A DNA stretch of 60,243 nt, taken from contig JACRIZ010000056.1 in assembly GCA_016235765.1 (NCBI GenBank), positions 1-60,243 on the forward strand. Reading direction: 5' to 3'. A program made the translations under genes and the position numbers. Of this stretch, positions 17,434 through 26,574 are shown one piece after another (the first letter of the stretch is position 1; the number at the start of each line of letters is the position of its first letter). The notes under the pieces were generated by a model. That model saw only the letters and a program-made list of their open reading frames with translations. It was not told where the DNA came from and ran no database searches. The DNA comes from Rhodocyclales bacterium. GTDB lineage: Bacteria; Pseudomonadota; Gammaproteobacteria; Burkholderiales; Rhodocyclaceae.

Positions 17434-18192
17434 ATGCAGGCCCGCCGCCTTCCCGCCCGCCACGGCTTCCTCTGGCTGATCGCCAGCTTCAAGATCTTCC
17501 GCAGCAATCCGCCCCTCGTCACGGCACTGACCATGGGCTACATGTTCGTCGTCGTCGCGGTCAATCTGCTGCCCTATATCGGGCCTTTCCTGCTGCCGCT
17601 GGCCTTGCCGTCGCTGATCGTCGTGCTGGCCAACGGCTGTCGAGCCATCCAGCGCGGCGGCGGTGTCGGCAGCATTGCGCTCACCTTCGGCGTGCAGAAG
17701 CGCCGCGTCGAACTGGTCCGCCTGGGCGGCCTGCACCTGATCGGCTCGCTGCTCATCCTGGTCGCCAGCGCAATCATGGAGGGCGGGCCGATCACCCTGG
17801 TCGGACCGGGCAAGACAGTGGACGAAGAGGAGATGCTGGCCGCCATGGCCCGCCTGATGGTCGTCGCCCTGCCGGTCGTCGCCGCCTTCTGGTTCGCTCC
17901 CCTGCTGACGGCCTGGGACGAAGTGGCACCCATGAAGGCGGTGTTCTTCAGTTTCGTCGCCAGTTGGCGCAACTGGCGCGCCTTCGCCGTCTACGGCCTG
18001 GCCGCCGGCGTAATCGCCGTCGCGGTTCCCTTCATATTGCTGACCACCGCCAGCGCGGTTTCTGAATCCCTGGCCCACGTCCTGTCAATCTCGCTGAAGA
18101 TGGTGCTGATCTTCGTCGTCGCGCCGATCATGATGGCCAGCGTCTTCGTCAGCTACCAGGACGTCTTTCACGGCGAAGCCGCCGGTGAGTGA
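17434..18192 (+). CDS. BPSS1780 family inner-membrane protein
   Basis: A 252-residue integral membrane protein of unknown function with about six hydrophobic segments, for example YMFVVVAVNLLPYIGPFLLP, LHLIGSLLILVASAIM and VIAVAVPFILLTTASAV. It opens with RHGFLWLIASFKIFRSNPP, the conserved amphipathic N-terminus of BPSS1780-like proteins. The ATG 17434 start is 22 bases after the DUF2782 stop. The 3' end overlaps nadD by eight bases. No catalytic motif is visible. The family is largely restricted to Betaproteobacteria, which supports the taxonomic reading. Confidence 0.78.
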   Translation: MQARRLPARHGFLWLIASFKIFRSNPPLVTALTMGYMFVVVAVNLLPYIGPFLLPLALPSLIVVLANGCRAIQRGGGVGSIALTFGVQKRRVELVRLGGLHLIGSLLILVASAIMEGGPITLVGPGKTVDEEEMLAAMARLMVVALPVVAAFWFAPLLTAWDEVAPMKAVFFSFVASWRNWRAFAVYGLAAGVIAVAVPFILLTTASAVSESLAHVLSISLKMVLIFVVAPIMMASVFVSYQDVFHGEAAGE

Positions 18193-18835
18193 ACCGCTAG
18201 GCATCCTCGGCGGTACCTTCGACCCCATCCATACCGCCCACCTGCGCCTCGCCGAGGAGGCGACACGCCAGTTGCGCCTCGGTGGCATGCTCTGGATTCC
18301 CGCCGGCCAGCCGCGCCACCGCACCGCGCCGCTGGCCGCGCCGGAACACCGGCTGGCCATGGTCCGGGCTGCGCTTGCCGGGCACCCCGAATACCGCATC
18401 GACGACACGGAGGTTCGCGCCGATGCGCCGAGCTATACCGTGCCGACCCTCGAGCGCTTGCGCCGGGAGCTGGGCGGGGAGCGGCCGCTGGTCCTGCTGA
18501 TGGGCGCCGACGCCTTCCTCGGTCTCGCGGCCTGGCACCGCTGGCGCGAACTGTTCCAGCTCGCACACATCGGCGTGGCATCGCGGCCGGGTTTCGACCT
18601 CGCCGCCGACGCCATGCCGACCGAACTGGCCGAGGAATTCCGCCGCCGCCACCGGAGCCAGTTCACCGCGCTGGCGACCGCACCGGCCGGCGCGGTGTGC
18701 AGCTTCCCGCTGTCGGCGGGGACGGTATCATCGACGGAAGTACGGACAAAGCTGCAGCAGGGCGCGGCGGTGGATCAATTGCTGCCGGCCCCCGTTCTCG
18801 ACTATATTCGCCGTCATAGGCTCTACTCACACTGA
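18185..18835 (+). CDS. nadD: Nicotinate-nucleotide adenylyltransferase
   Basis: Converts nicotinate mononucleotide and ATP to deamido-NAD in NAD synthesis; cytosolic. The 216 residues fit the family. The nucleotidyltransferase HxxH-type motif is in [20 protein letters not shown] at the N-terminus. [17 protein letters not shown] near 100 and [10 protein letters not shown] near 183, the ISSTxIR-type ATP-binding motif, complete the signature. GTG 18185 lies inside the previous gene (8-base overlap). It is followed directly by rsfS, rlmH, maf and rng, an arrangement common in Betaproteobacteria. Confidence 0.95.
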   Translation: MSEPLGILGGTFDPIHTAHLRLAEEATRQLRLGGMLWIPAGQPRHRTAPLAAPEHRLAMVRAALAGHPEYRIDDTEVRADAPSYTVPTLERLRRELGGERPLVLLMGADAFLGLAAWHRWRELFQLAHIGVASRPGFDLAADAMPTELAEEFRRRHRSQFTALATAPAGAVCSFPLSAGTVSSTEVRTKLQQGAAVDQLLPAPVLDYIRRHRLYSH

Positions 18836-18837
18836 CA

Positions 18838-19200
18838 ATGCAGACTGCCAAGCTCCAGCGCATCACCGTCGCGGCCCTCGAGGACATCAAGGGCCACGAC
18901 ATCGAAGTGATCAACACCACCAAGCTGACCTCCCTGTTCGACCGCATCATCATCGCCAGCGCCGACTCGACGCGCCAGGTCAAGGCGCTCGCCCGCAATG
19001 TCCGCGAGAAGGTCGAGGCGGCCGGCGGCGAAGTGATCGGCATCGAGGGCGAGGACACTGGCGAATGGGTGCTGGTGGACCTCGGCATCATCGTCGTCCA
19101 TGTCATGCAGCCGGCGGTGCGCAACTACTACAACCTCGAGGAGCTTTGGCAGGTGAAGCCGCCGAAGCGCGCCCGGGCCAGCGACGAGGCGGCGGGATGA
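18838..19200 (+). CDS. rsfS: Ribosomal silencing factor RsfS (YbeB/Iojap)
   Basis: A 120-residue protein that binds uL14 on the 50S subunit and blocks subunit joining in stationary phase or starvation. The core reads [20 protein letters not shown], with [19 protein letters not shown] and [20 protein letters not shown] (the conserved WVLxDxGxxxVHV block). ATG 18838 is two bases after the nadD stop. The stop overlaps the rlmH ATG (ATGA). A short charged tail ([13 protein letters not shown]) follows the family domain. Confidence 0.95.
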   Translation: MQTAKLQRITVAALEDIKGHDIEVINTTKLTSLFDRIIIASADSTRQVKALARNVREKVEAAGGEVIGIEGEDTGEWVLVDLGIIVVHVMQPAVRNYYNLEELWQVKPPKRARASDEAAG

Positions 19201-19667
19201 AACTGGTGGTTGCGGCAGTCGGCCACCGCATGCCCGCCTGGGTGGACGACGGCTTCGCCGAATACGCGAAGCGCATGCCGCGCGAAGCCCCGCTCGAACT
19301 CCTGGCCGTCAAGGCCGAGCCGCGCAATTCGGGCAAGCCGGTCGAAGCACTGATGGCCGCCGAGGCAGAACGCCTGCGCGCCGCACTGCCCGGCCAGTGC
19401 CGCCGCATCGTGCTCGACGAGCACGGCGAGGACATCACCACCGACAAGCTGGCCAGGCGCCTCGCCGCCTGGGCGCGGGAAGGCGACGTCGTCGCCTTCG
19501 TCATCGGCGGCCCCGACGGCCTGGATCCCGCGTTCAAGAAGGGTGCCCACGAAACGCTGCGCCTGTCCTCGCTGACGCTGCCGCACGGCATGGTGCGCAT
19601 CATCCTCGCCGAAGCGCTCTATCGCGCCACCAGCCTGCTCAAGGGGCATCCCTACCACCGCGAATGA
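19197..19667 (+). CDS. rlmH: 23S rRNA (pseudouridine1915-N3)-methyltransferase RlmH
   Basis: SPOUT-class methyltransferase acting on pseudouridine 1915 of 23S rRNA in assembled 70S ribosomes. The 156 residues match the usual 155. [20 protein letters not shown] is the family N-terminus. [20 protein letters not shown] and [20 protein letters not shown] then [13 protein letters not shown] form the knotted SAM-binding C-terminus, ending in the invariant YHR. The start overlaps the rsfS stop and the stop overlaps the maf start, so the block is translationally coupled. Confidence 0.96.
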   Translation: MKLVVAAVGHRMPAWVDDGFAEYAKRMPREAPLELLAVKAEPRNSGKPVEALMAAEAERLRAALPGQCRRIVLDEHGEDITTDKLARRLAAWAREGDVVAFVIGGPDGLDPAFKKGAHETLRLSSLTLPHGMVRIILAEALYRATSLLKGHPYHRE

Positions 19668-20281
19668 ACATCCTGCCCGCCCGCATCTACCTTGCCTCGC
19701 GCAGCCCGCGCCGCCGCGAACTGCTGGCGCAGATCGGCGTCGCCTTCGACCTGCTGCTGTTCCGCGGCGACATCCGCCACGACCCCGACGTGCTGGAGGA
19801 TACGCTGCAGGGCGAGCCCCCCGAGGCCTACGTCTGCCGCGTGGCGCGGGCCAAGGCGACCCACGGTGCCCGGCTGGCCAAGGAGCGCGGCCTGATCATG
19901 CGCCCCGTGCTGTCGGCCGACACGACGCTCGACCTCGACGGCGAGATCATCGGCAAGCCGCGCAACGTCGACGATGCGGTGGCCATCCTGCAGCGCCTGT
20001 CCGGCCGCGCGCACTTCGTGCTAACCGCCGTCGCGGTCGCCAACGAGCAGCGCATCGAGCATGCCCTGTCGGTCAGCGAGGTCCGCTTCCGCGCCCTGCA
20101 GGAAGAAGAGATCCTGCGCTACGTGCGCACCGGCGAACCGATGGACAAGGCCGGCGCCTATGGCATCCAGGGCCGCGCCGCGATGTTCGTCGAAGCGATC
20201 CGCGGCTCCCATTCCGGCATCGTCGGCCTGCCGCTGTGCGAGACGACGCTGCTGCTCAGGCAATTCGGCTACCCGATATGA
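19664..20281 (+). CDS. maf: Maf family nucleoside triphosphate pyrophosphatase
   Basis: A 205-residue house-cleaning enzyme hydrolysing non-canonical or pyrimidine NTPs (dTTP/UTP or m7GTP, depending on subfamily). The N-terminal SxSPRR motif is [17 protein letters not shown]. The catalytic acidic region is [17 protein letters not shown] near 85. The C-terminal [17 protein letters not shown] then [13 protein letters not shown] is the conserved closing motif. ATG 19664 overlaps the rlmH stop, and the 3' end overlaps the rng ATG (ATGA). Adjacency to rng (with mreBCD elsewhere) is common in proteobacteria. Confidence 0.93.
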   Translation: MNILPARIYLASRSPRRRELLAQIGVAFDLLLFRGDIRHDPDVLEDTLQGEPPEAYVCRVARAKATHGARLAKERGLIMRPVLSADTTLDLDGEIIGKPRNVDDAVAILQRLSGRAHFVLTAVAVANEQRIEHALSVSEVRFRALQEEEILRYVRTGEPMDKAGAYGIQGRAAMFVEAIRGSHSGIVGLPLCETTLLLRQFGYPI

Positions 20282-21744
20282 ACGAAGAATTCCTGATCAA
20301 CTTCACGCCGCAGGAAACCCGGGTCGCCTTGCTCCAGCAGGGCATCGTCCAGGAACTGCACATCGAGCGCACCAACGGCCGCGGCATCGTCGGCAACGTC
20401 TATCTCGGCCGCGTGGTGCGCGTGTTGCCGGGCATGCAGTCCGCCTTCATCGACGTCGGCCTGGAGCGCACCGCCTTCCTGCACGTCGGCGACATCTGGA
20501 GCGAAAAGGCCGCCAACGGCAACGGCCACGACGGCCCGCGGCCGATCGAGCGCATCCTCAGCGAAGGCCAGCAACTGATGGTCCAGGTGCTGAAGGATCC
20601 GATCGGCACCAAGGGCGCCCGCCTGTCGACGCAGATATCCATCGCCGGCCGCCTGCTGGTCTACTTGCCGCAGGAGAAGCACATCGGCATCTCGCAGCGC
20701 ATCGAGGACGATGCCGCGCGCGAGCAGTTGCGCGGCCGCATTCACGGCCTGTTGCCGCCGGACGAGGCGGGGGGCTATATCGCGCGCACCGTGGCCGAGA
20801 GCGCCAGCGAGGCGGAACTGGCCACCGACATCGCCTACCTGCGCCGCCTGTGGACGGAGATACGCGAGCGCAGCGAAGGCGCGCTGGCGCCGGTCATGCT
20901 GCACCACGACCTGACCCTGGCACAGCGGGTGCTGCGCGACCTGGTCACCCGCGACACCAGCCGCGTGCTGATCGATTCGCGCGAGAATTTCATGAAGCTG
21001 TCGAGCTTCGCGGAGGAATACATGCCGCAGTTGGCGCCGTTGCTGGCGCATTACCGGGGCGAGCGGCCGCTGTTCGACCTCAACGGCGTCGAGGACGAGA
21101 TCCAGCGCGCGCTGGCGCGCCGCGTCGACCTCAAGTCGGGCGGCTACCTGATCATGGACCAGACCGAGGCCATGACCACCATCGACGTCAACACCGGCGG
21201 CTTCGTCGGCGTGCGCAACTTCGACGACACCATCTTCAAGACCAACCTGGAAGCGGCGCAGACCATCGCGCGGCAACTGCGCCTGCGCAACCTGGGCGGC
21301 ATCATCATCGTCGACTTCATCGACATGGAATCCGCCGAACACCGCAACGCCGTCCTGACCGAATTCAACAAGGCGCTGGCGCGCGACCATACCCGCATCA
21401 CGGTCAACGGCTTCACCCAGCTCGGTTTGGTCGAGATGACCCGCAAGCGCACCCGCGAATCGCTCGCCCACGTGCTCTGCGAGCCCTGCCCGACCTGCGG
21501 CGGCCGCGGCGAGATCAAGACCGCACGCACCGTCGCCTACGAGATCCTGCGCGAACTGCTGCGCGAAGCGCGCCAGTTCAATGCCCGCGAATTCCGCCTG
21601 CTCGCCGCGCCGGCCGTCATCGACCTCTTCCTCGATGAGGAATCGCAGGCGATGGCCATGCTGTCGGACTTCATCGGCAAACCGGTTTCGCTGCACGCCG
21701 AGCCGAGCTATACGCAGGAGCAGTTCGACATCGTTCTGCTCTGA
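20278..21744 (+). CDS. rng: Ribonuclease G
   Basis: A 488-residue endoribonuclease of the RNase E/G family that matures the 16S rRNA 5' end and turns over some mRNAs. It lacks the long RNase E C-terminal scaffold, which fixes the call as RNase G. The opening [20 protein letters not shown] is typical; the S1 domain follows (IVGNVYLGRVVRVLPGMQSA). The catalytic carboxylates lie in TTIDVNTGGFVG and IIIVDFIDM. The zinc-link cysteines are in CEPCPTCGGRGEIK. It is the last gene of the nadD-rng run. Confidence 0.95.
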   Translation: MNEEFLINFTPQETRVALLQQGIVQELHIERTNGRGIVGNVYLGRVVRVLPGMQSAFIDVGLERTAFLHVGDIWSEKAANGNGHDGPRPIERILSEGQQLMVQVLKDPIGTKGARLSTQISIAGRLLVYLPQEKHIGISQRIEDDAAREQLRGRIHGLLPPDEAGGYIARTVAESASEAELATDIAYLRRLWTEIRERSEGALAPVMLHHDLTLAQRVLRDLVTRDTSRVLIDSRENFMKLSSFAEEYMPQLAPLLAHYRGERPLFDLNGVEDEIQRALARRVDLKSGGYLIMDQTEAMTTIDVNTGGFVGVRNFDDTIFKTNLEAAQTIARQLRLRNLGGIIIVDFIDMESAEHRNAVLTEFNKALARDHTRITVNGFTQLGLVEMTRKRTRESLAHVLCEPCPTCGGRGEIKTARTVAYEILRELLREARQFNAREFRLLAAPAVIDLFLDEESQAMAMLSDFIGKPVSLHAEPSYTQEQFDIVLL

Positions 21745-21813
21745 CAGCGACAGATTGAATTCCCGGTGCGGCCGGGGTAAGTTGGCACCTCCCCATACCA
21801 GAGAGAGACCAAC

Positions 21814-22677
21814 ATGAGCCAACAAGAATTCGACAGTCTCGTCCCGGAATTGCGGCTTTCGCGCCGCGGCTTCATCGTCACCTCGCTGGGCGCCGGCTTT
21901 GCGCTTGCCACGCAGCCGATCATGGCCCAGACCGCCATCAGGACCGACGCCGACGGGCTGACGGTCGGCGAGATCCAGGTGCCGACCGCCGACGGGCCGC
22001 TGGCGGCCTACCGTGCCATGCCGGCCGGCGGCAAGAACCTGCCGACGGTGCTGGTGGTGCATGAGATCTTCGGCGTACACGAATACATCAGGGACATCTG
22101 CCGCCGGCTGGCCAAGGCCGGCTATCTGGCCATCGCCGCCGAGATGTACGCGCGCCACGGCGACGTCGCGAAAATGAGCAACATCCGCGACATCCTCGAC
22201 GGCCCGGTGGCCGCCGCCTCGGATGCCGAGCACATGAGCGACCTCGACGCCTGTGCGGCCTGGGCGGCGCAGAACGGCGGCGACCCGGCGCGGCTGGGCA
22301 TCACCGGCTTCTGCCGCGGCGGGCGTACCACCTGGCTCTATGCCGCGCACAATCCGAAGCTGAAGGCGGCCGTCGCCTGGTATGGCCAGCTCGACGGCGC
22401 GCCGTCGGCGAAGCAGCCGAAATGGCCGATCGACCTCTCCGACAAGGTGAAGCCTGCGGTGCTCGGGCTCTACGGCGGCCAGGATCAGGGCATCTCGCTC
22501 GACGACGTCGAGGCCATGCGCGACGCACTGAAGAAGGCGGGCAGCAAGTCGGAACTGCACGTCTATCCCGAGGCGCCGCATGCCTTCCACGCCGACTACC
22601 GGCCGACCTATCGCAAGGAGTTCGCGGAGGACGGCTGGCGGCGCATGCTGGCCTGGTTCAAGGCCAACGGACTCTAG
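21814..22677 (+). CDS. Dienelactone hydrolase family protein, Tat-type signal
   Basis: A 287-residue alpha/beta hydrolase with an N-terminal Tat-like leader: [20 protein letters not shown] then the likely cleavage IMAQ. The DLH triad is visible: nucleophile Cys in [13 protein letters not shown], Asp in [13 protein letters not shown], and His in [32 protein letters not shown] holds the conserved glutamate. Export of a folded DLH-type enzyme is well known in proteobacteria, but the substrate is not known; carboxymethylenebutenolidase activity should not be assumed. GAGAGAG lies a few bases before ATG 21814. Its stop shares CTAG with the stop of the convergent NlpC/P60 gene. Confidence 0.85.
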   Translation: MSQQEFDSLVPELRLSRRGFIVTSLGAGFALATQPIMAQTAIRTDADGLTVGEIQVPTADGPLAAYRAMPAGGKNLPTVLVVHEIFGVHEYIRDICRRLAKAGYLAIAAEMYARHGDVAKMSNIRDILDGPVAAASDAEHMSDLDACAAWAAQNGGDPARLGITGFCRGGRTTWLYAAHNPKLKAAVAWYGQLDGAPSAKQPKWPIDLSDKVKPAVLGLYGGQDQGISLDDVEAMRDALKKAGSKSELHVYPEAPHAFHADYRPTYRKEFAEDGWRRMLAWFKANGL

Positions 22678-23168
22678 TCGAAGTAGCTGCGCGCCTCCTC
22701 GAAGCGCGCGGCGAAATAGCCGTCGGCCAGGCTGTCGGTGCGCACCCGCGCCGCGCCGCGGCTCGACGGGGCGTGGATGAAGCGCCCGTCGCCGAGATAG
22801 ATGCCGACGTGGGAGCGCGGGCGGCGCAAGGTGTTGAAGAACACCAGGTCGCCCGGTTTCATTTCGTCCGCGGCAACCCTTCGGCCCCTCTTCGCCATAT
22901 CGGCCGCCGAGCCGGTCAGCCGGATGCCGACCGCCCGGTCGAAGACATAGCTGACCATGCCGCTGCAGTCGAAGCCCGCGTCGGGATTGCGGCCGCCGAA
23001 GCGGTACTTCGTTTCCAGCAAGCCAAGCGAGAACAGCACGACTTCCTCGGCGCCGCCGCTGCGCTCGGGGTGGCGTACCGCCACATCTGACTTTTCGGGC
23101 ACGGTCGGCGCCGAGCCGCAGCCGGCGAGCAGCACGACAGTCAATATCAGCATAAGGCGTACGATCAT
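22674..23168 (-). CDS. NlpC/P60 family lipoprotein, probable cell-wall endopeptidase
   Basis: A 164-residue predicted lipoprotein. The signal peptide [19 protein letters not shown] has a lipobox LLAGC. The NlpC/P60 papain-like domain keeps the catalytic Cys in [14 protein letters not shown] and His in [27 protein letters not shown] is the usual connecting strand. It likely cleaves peptide stems of peptidoglycan from the periplasmic side of a membrane, like Spr/MepS. It starts at ATG 23168, 58 bp from the start of the divergent gabD gene, and its TAG overlaps the TAG of the convergent hydrolase gene. Confidence 0.88.
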   Translation of the reverse strand: MIVRLMLILTVVLLAGCGSAPTVPEKSDVAVRHPERSGGAEEVVLFSLGLLETKYRFGGRNPDAGFDCSGMVSYVFDRAVGIRLTGSAADMAKRGRRVAADEMKPGDLVFFNTLRRPRSHVGIYLGDGRFIHAPSSRGAARVRTDSLADGYFAARFEEARSYFD

Positions 23169-23226
23169 CGCTTCATCCTAGTCGGCTAGACTTGGCCTTG
23201 TCGGTTCGAACAAAGGAGCAAACGCC

Positions 23227-24678
23227 ATGCAATTGCGCGACCCCGGGCTGCTGCGCAGCCATGCCTACATCGACGGTGCCTGGCTAGGCACCGCCGCCAC
23301 CTTCCCGGTCGCCGACCCGGCCAGTGGCGAAGTGCTCGCCCGGGTAGCCGAGCTCGGCGCGGCTGAGACCCGCCGCGCCATCGAAGCCGCCAATGCCGCC
23401 TGGCCGGCCTGGCGCAGGCAAACCGCGAAGCAGCGCGCCGCGATCCTGCGCAAGTGGTTCGATCTGATCCTCGCCAACGCCGACGATCTGGCGCTGCTGA
23501 TGACCCGTGAGCAGGGCAAGCCGCTGGCCGAGGCCAAGGGCGAGATCGCCTACGGCGCCAGCTTCGTCGAGTGGTTCGCCGAAGAGGGTAAGCGCATCTA
23601 CGGCGACGTCATACCGTCGCCCGCCGCCGACAGGCGGCTTGTCGTGCTGAAGCAGCCGATCGGCGTCTGCGCCACCATCACGCCCTGGAATTTCCCCACC
23701 GCGATGATCACGCGCAAGGTGGCGCCGGCACTGGCAGCCGGCTGCACGGTGGTCGCGAAGCCTGCCGAGCAGACGCCGCTCTCGGCGCTGGCGCTAGCCG
23801 AACTGGCCGAGCGCGCCGGCTTCCCGCCCGGCGTGTTCAATGTCGTCACCGGCTCAGCCGCGGCGGCGCCGGTCATCGGCGCGGAACTGACCGCCAACCC
23901 GATCGTCCGCAAGCTCTCCTTCACCGGCTCGACCGAGGTCGGCCGGCTGCTGATGGCGCAATGTGCGCCGACGATCAAGAAGGTCTCGCTGGAGCTCGGC
24001 GGCAACGCACCCTTCATCGTCTTCGACGACGCCGATCTCGACGCCGCGGTCGAGGGTGCCATGTCCTCGAAATACCGCAACGCCGGTCAGACCTGCGTCT
24101 GTGCCAACCGGCTGCTGGTGCAGGACGGCATCTACGACGCCGTCGCCGAACGTCTGGCCGACAAGGTACGTGAGCTGAAGGTCGGCGCCGGCGTCGAGCC
24201 GGGCGTGAGCCAGGGACCGCTGATCGACGCGGCGGCGCTGGCCAAGGTCGAGGCGCTGGTCGCCGACGCGGTGGCCAAGGGCGCCCGCGTGCTGACCGGC
24301 GGCCGGCGCCACGAGCTCGGCGGCACCTTCTACCAGCCGACCGTGCTGGCCGACGTGACGGCCGACATGCGTTGCGCGCGGGAGGAGATCTTCGGCCCGG
24401 TGGCGCCGCTGTTCCGCTTCAGGACCGAGGCCGAGGCCATCGAGCTCGCCAATGCCACGGAATACGGGCTGGCCGCTTACTTCTTCGCCCGCGATCTGGG
24501 CCGCGTCTGGCGCGTCGCCGAGGCGCTCGAATACGGCATCGTCGGCGTCAATACCGGCATCATCTCCAACGAGGTGGCGCCCTTCGGCGGCGTCAAGCAA
24601 TCGGGCATCGGCCGCGAAGGCTCGCGCTACGGCATCGAAGACTATCTGGAGATCAAATACGTCTGTCTGGCGGTCTAA
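23227..24678 (+). CDS. gabD: NAD(P)-dependent succinate-semialdehyde dehydrogenase
   Basis: A 483-residue aldehyde dehydrogenase oxidising succinate semialdehyde to succinate (GABA degradation or related pathways). The cofactor-binding segment reads ITPWNFPTAMITRKVAPALA near 145. The general base Glu is in LELGGNAPFIVFDDADLD, and the catalytic Cys is in YRNAGQTCVCANRLLVQ near residue 285. The C-terminal FGGVKQSGIGREGSRYGIED is typical of the GabD branch. A good Shine-Dalgarno (AAAGGAG) precedes ATG 23227. No gabT neighbour is present. The product could accept glutarate semialdehyde, as GabD relatives sometimes do. Confidence 0.88.
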   Translation: MQLRDPGLLRSHAYIDGAWLGTAATFPVADPASGEVLARVAELGAAETRRAIEAANAAWPAWRRQTAKQRAAILRKWFDLILANADDLALLMTREQGKPLAEAKGEIAYGASFVEWFAEEGKRIYGDVIPSPAADRRLVVLKQPIGVCATITPWNFPTAMITRKVAPALAAGCTVVAKPAEQTPLSALALAELAERAGFPPGVFNVVTGSAAAAPVIGAELTANPIVRKLSFTGSTEVGRLLMAQCAPTIKKVSLELGGNAPFIVFDDADLDAAVEGAMSSKYRNAGQTCVCANRLLVQDGIYDAVAERLADKVRELKVGAGVEPGVSQGPLIDAAALAKVEALVADAVAKGARVLTGGRRHELGGTFYQPTVLADVTADMRCAREEIFGPVAPLFRFRTEAEAIELANATEYGLAAYFFARDLGRVWRVAEALEYGIVGVNTGIISNEVAPFGGVKQSGIGREGSRYGIEDYLEIKYVCLAV

Positions 24679-24682
24679 GCGG

Positions 24683-24970
24683 CTAGCGGGCCAGCAATTG
24701 CTGGCCCTTGCGCCAGAACTGCCAAGCCACGACAGCGCGTTTTAACCAGCGCCACGCCGCGCGGGGCCGCGCCACCGCAACGGCAACGCCAACGCCCACC
24801 ACGACTTCCGGATGGCCGCGCAACCAGGCATATCCGGCGCGCACCTGATCCGCGGCACCCAGCACCGGGGCCAGTCCGCCCGCATGGGCGATCCATCGAT
24901 CGCGCAGCATGTCCGACTTGAATTGCAGGCGCTGTTTCTTCAGCGCCAACTGCAGTTGCCGCGAGTTCAT
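24683..24970 (-). CDS. YqjK-like protein
   Basis: A 95-residue protein of the YqjK group. It opens NSRQLQLALKKQRLQFKSDM (amphipathic and basic), followed by a hydrophobic stretch PEVVVGVGVAVAVARPRAAW and a basic tail. It is the last gene of a three-gene run with YqjE- and YqjD-like genes, in the order seen in enterobacteria (yqjD-yqjE-yqjK). The function is unknown. The YqjD/ElaB group is a stationary-phase inner-membrane, ribosome-associated family. Its start overlaps the yqjE-like stop (ATGA on the minus strand). Confidence 0.72.
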   Translation of the reverse strand: MNSRQLQLALKKQRLQFKSDMLRDRWIAHAGGLAPVLGAADQVRAGYAWLRGHPEVVVGVGVAVAVARPRAAWRWLKRAVVAWQFWRKGQQLLAR

Positions 24971-25368
24971 GGTCCGGGCGTCCGGCTGTCTGGCTCGGCA
25001 GCCGCGCGATCCTTGGCCAGTTCGGCCAGGCTGCCGACGAACAGGCTCGAAGGTGTCGTTGCCAGACGTCGCGCGACGAGCAGGCAGATCGAACCGCCGC
25101 CGAGAAACAGTGCCGCAAATACGCCCAAGGCCAGCAGGCGGTTACTGTCCCAGAGCAGGACGGTGACGAAAGCGGCGAGGAAGATCGCGCCGGCGCCGAG
25201 CAGAAGCACCGCCCCGATGCTGTAGGCGATGAGACCGACGGTGCGTGCCTTCTCTTCCTGGATCTCGACCGCCAGCAACTCCAGCCGGTTCTGCAGCAGG
25301 GCCAGCCCGGTCGCGGCCAGTCCCCGCAGCGAGGCGAACAGCCCGCCGCGGGACGACAAATCAGCCAT
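24967..25368 (-). CDS. Phage-holin-family / YqjE-like membrane protein
   Basis: A 133-residue protein with two central hydrophobic segments (LIAYSIGAVLLLGAGAIFLA and LLALGVFAALFLGGGSICLL) after an amphipathic N-terminus containing LLQNRLELLAVEIQEEK, the hallmark of the YqjE/holin-III-like family. Despite the family label there are no phage genes around. Together with the YqjD- and YqjK-like genes it forms a conserved chromosomal trio of unknown role. It starts three bases after the YqjD-like stop. Confidence 0.8.
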   Translation of the reverse strand: MADLSSRGGLFASLRGLAATGLALLQNRLELLAVEIQEEKARTVGLIAYSIGAVLLLGAGAIFLAAFVTVLLWDSNRLLALGVFAALFLGGGSICLLVARRLATTPSSLFVGSLAELAKDRAAAEPDSRTPGP

Positions 25369-25371
25369 GGA

Positions 25372-25683
25372 TCAGCGACGGCCGATCAGCAGGCCGATGA
25401 CAAGGCCGATGCCGGCGGCGATGCCGACCGACTTCCAGGGGTTGTCGTGCACGTACTCGTCGGTGGCATGGCCCGCTTCCTTGGCCTTTTCGACCACGGC
25501 TGCTTGCGCATCGGCAAGGCTGGCCCGTGCCTTGGCGAGGTTGTCCTCAATCTTGCCGCGCAGGGCGCTGACCTTGTCACCAGCCTGGCTGGCAGTGGCA
25601 CGCAACAATTCTTCGGCGTCGGCAACAACCACCTTCATGTCGGCAATCAATTGATCCTTGTTAACCACTTTTGCGTCGCTCAT
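25372..25683 (-). CDS. DUF883 family protein (YqjD/ElaB-like)
   Basis: A 103-residue protein with a long amphipathic helix (IADMKVVVADAEELLRATAS and KIEDNLAKARASLADAQAAV) and a C-terminal membrane anchor WKSVGIAAGIGLVIGLLIGR ending in RR, the usual tail-anchor layout of DUF883/ElaB. Known relatives in E. coli are inner-membrane, ribosome-binding stationary-phase proteins. The ATG is preceded by AAGGGAAA. The 77-bp gap to xth upstream probably carries its promoter, although no strong hexamers were found. Confidence 0.85.
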   Translation of the reverse strand: MSDAKVVNKDQLIADMKVVVADAEELLRATASQAGDKVSALRGKIEDNLAKARASLADAQAAVVEKAKEAGHATDEYVHDNPWKSVGIAAGIGLVIGLLIGRR

Positions 25684-25760
25684 GATTTTCCCTTTCCGGT
25701 CACAGACTGAACTACCAATAGCAACTTAGCGCCAATACCGTTGCCGCGCAATGACAAGGG

Positions 25761-26543
25761 TCATATTTTCCATTCGTAGTCGATCGTCAGTGGCGCGTGG
25801 TCGCTGAAGCGCCGATCCTTGTAGATGGCAGCGCGCCGAGCCGTCGCCGCCAACCCCGGCGTCGCAATTTGGTAGTCGATGCGCCAGCCGACGTTCCTGG
25901 CCCAGGCCTGGCCACGATTGGACCACCAGGTGTAGGCCTCGCCGGTGGTATCCGGATGCAGGCGCCGATAGACATCCGCCCAGTCCTGCCGGTCGAACAC
26001 CTGGGTCAGCCAGGCCCGCTCCTCCGGCAGGAAACCGGAGTTCTTCTGGTTCGACTTCCAGTTCTTCAGGTCGATTTCCCGGTGCGCGATGTTCCAGTCG
26101 CCGCACAGCACCATTTCCCGACCCTCGGCACGCAAGGCCGCCAGGTGCGGATAGAACATCTCCATGAAGCGGAACTTGGCCGCCTGCCGTTCGGGCGAAC
26201 TGGAACCGGACGGCAGGTAGACCGAGATCACCGAGAGCTTGCCCCAATCGGCGCGCACGTAGCGCCCTTCGGCATCGAACTCCGGGCTGCCGATACCGAC
26301 CGTCACGCGGTCCGGCTCCTGGCGCGCATAGATGCCAACGCCGCTGTAGCCCTTCTTCTCGGCGTGATGGAACCAGCCGCGGTAGCCGGGCGGCGCGCGC
26401 ATGCCATCCGTCATGTCGGACGCCTGCGCCTTGAGCTCCTGCACGCACAGGATGTCCGGCCCTTCGCCGGCCATCCACTGAAATACGCCTTTCGTCGCCG
26501 CCGAGCGGATACCATTGAGGTTGAGCGTGGTTATGCGTAGCAT
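25761..26543 (-). CDS. xth: Exodeoxyribonuclease III
   Basis: A 260-residue AP endonuclease/3'-5' exonuclease of base-excision repair. [20 protein letters not shown] is the family opening. [10 protein letters not shown] holds the metal-binding Glu; [20 protein letters not shown] the conserved Tyr; [19 protein letters not shown] the Asp/Asn pair; and [11 protein letters not shown] then [13 protein letters not shown] the C-terminal Asp-His. Length is normal. Only 31 bp separate its start from pyrE on the other strand, and no clear Shine-Dalgarno is visible. Confidence 0.95.
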   Translation of the reverse strand: MLRITTLNLNGIRSAATKGVFQWMAGEGPDILCVQELKAQASDMTDGMRAPPGYRGWFHHAEKKGYSGVGIYARQEPDRVTVGIGSPEFDAEGRYVRADWGKLSVISVYLPSGSSSPERQAAKFRFMEMFYPHLAALRAEGREMVLCGDWNIAHREIDLKNWKSNQKNSGFLPEERAWLTQVFDRQDWADVYRRLHPDTTGEAYTWWSNRGQAWARNVGWRIDYQIATPGLAATARRAAIYKDRRFSDHAPLTIDYEWKI

Positions 26544-26574
26544 GCGGAACAGTCAGGAAGGGCTGGAAGGGAAG

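Noticed and set aside
20269..22590. A 773-codon open frame on the minus strand across rng and the hydrolase gene.
   Set aside because: It spans two well-supported genes with intact family motifs and has shadow-like composition (many His, Gln, Arg, Ala).
24967..25368. Prophage remnant suggested by the holin-family label.
   Set aside because: The gene is in a conserved chromosomal trio with YqjD- and YqjK-like genes, and no other phage genes are present.
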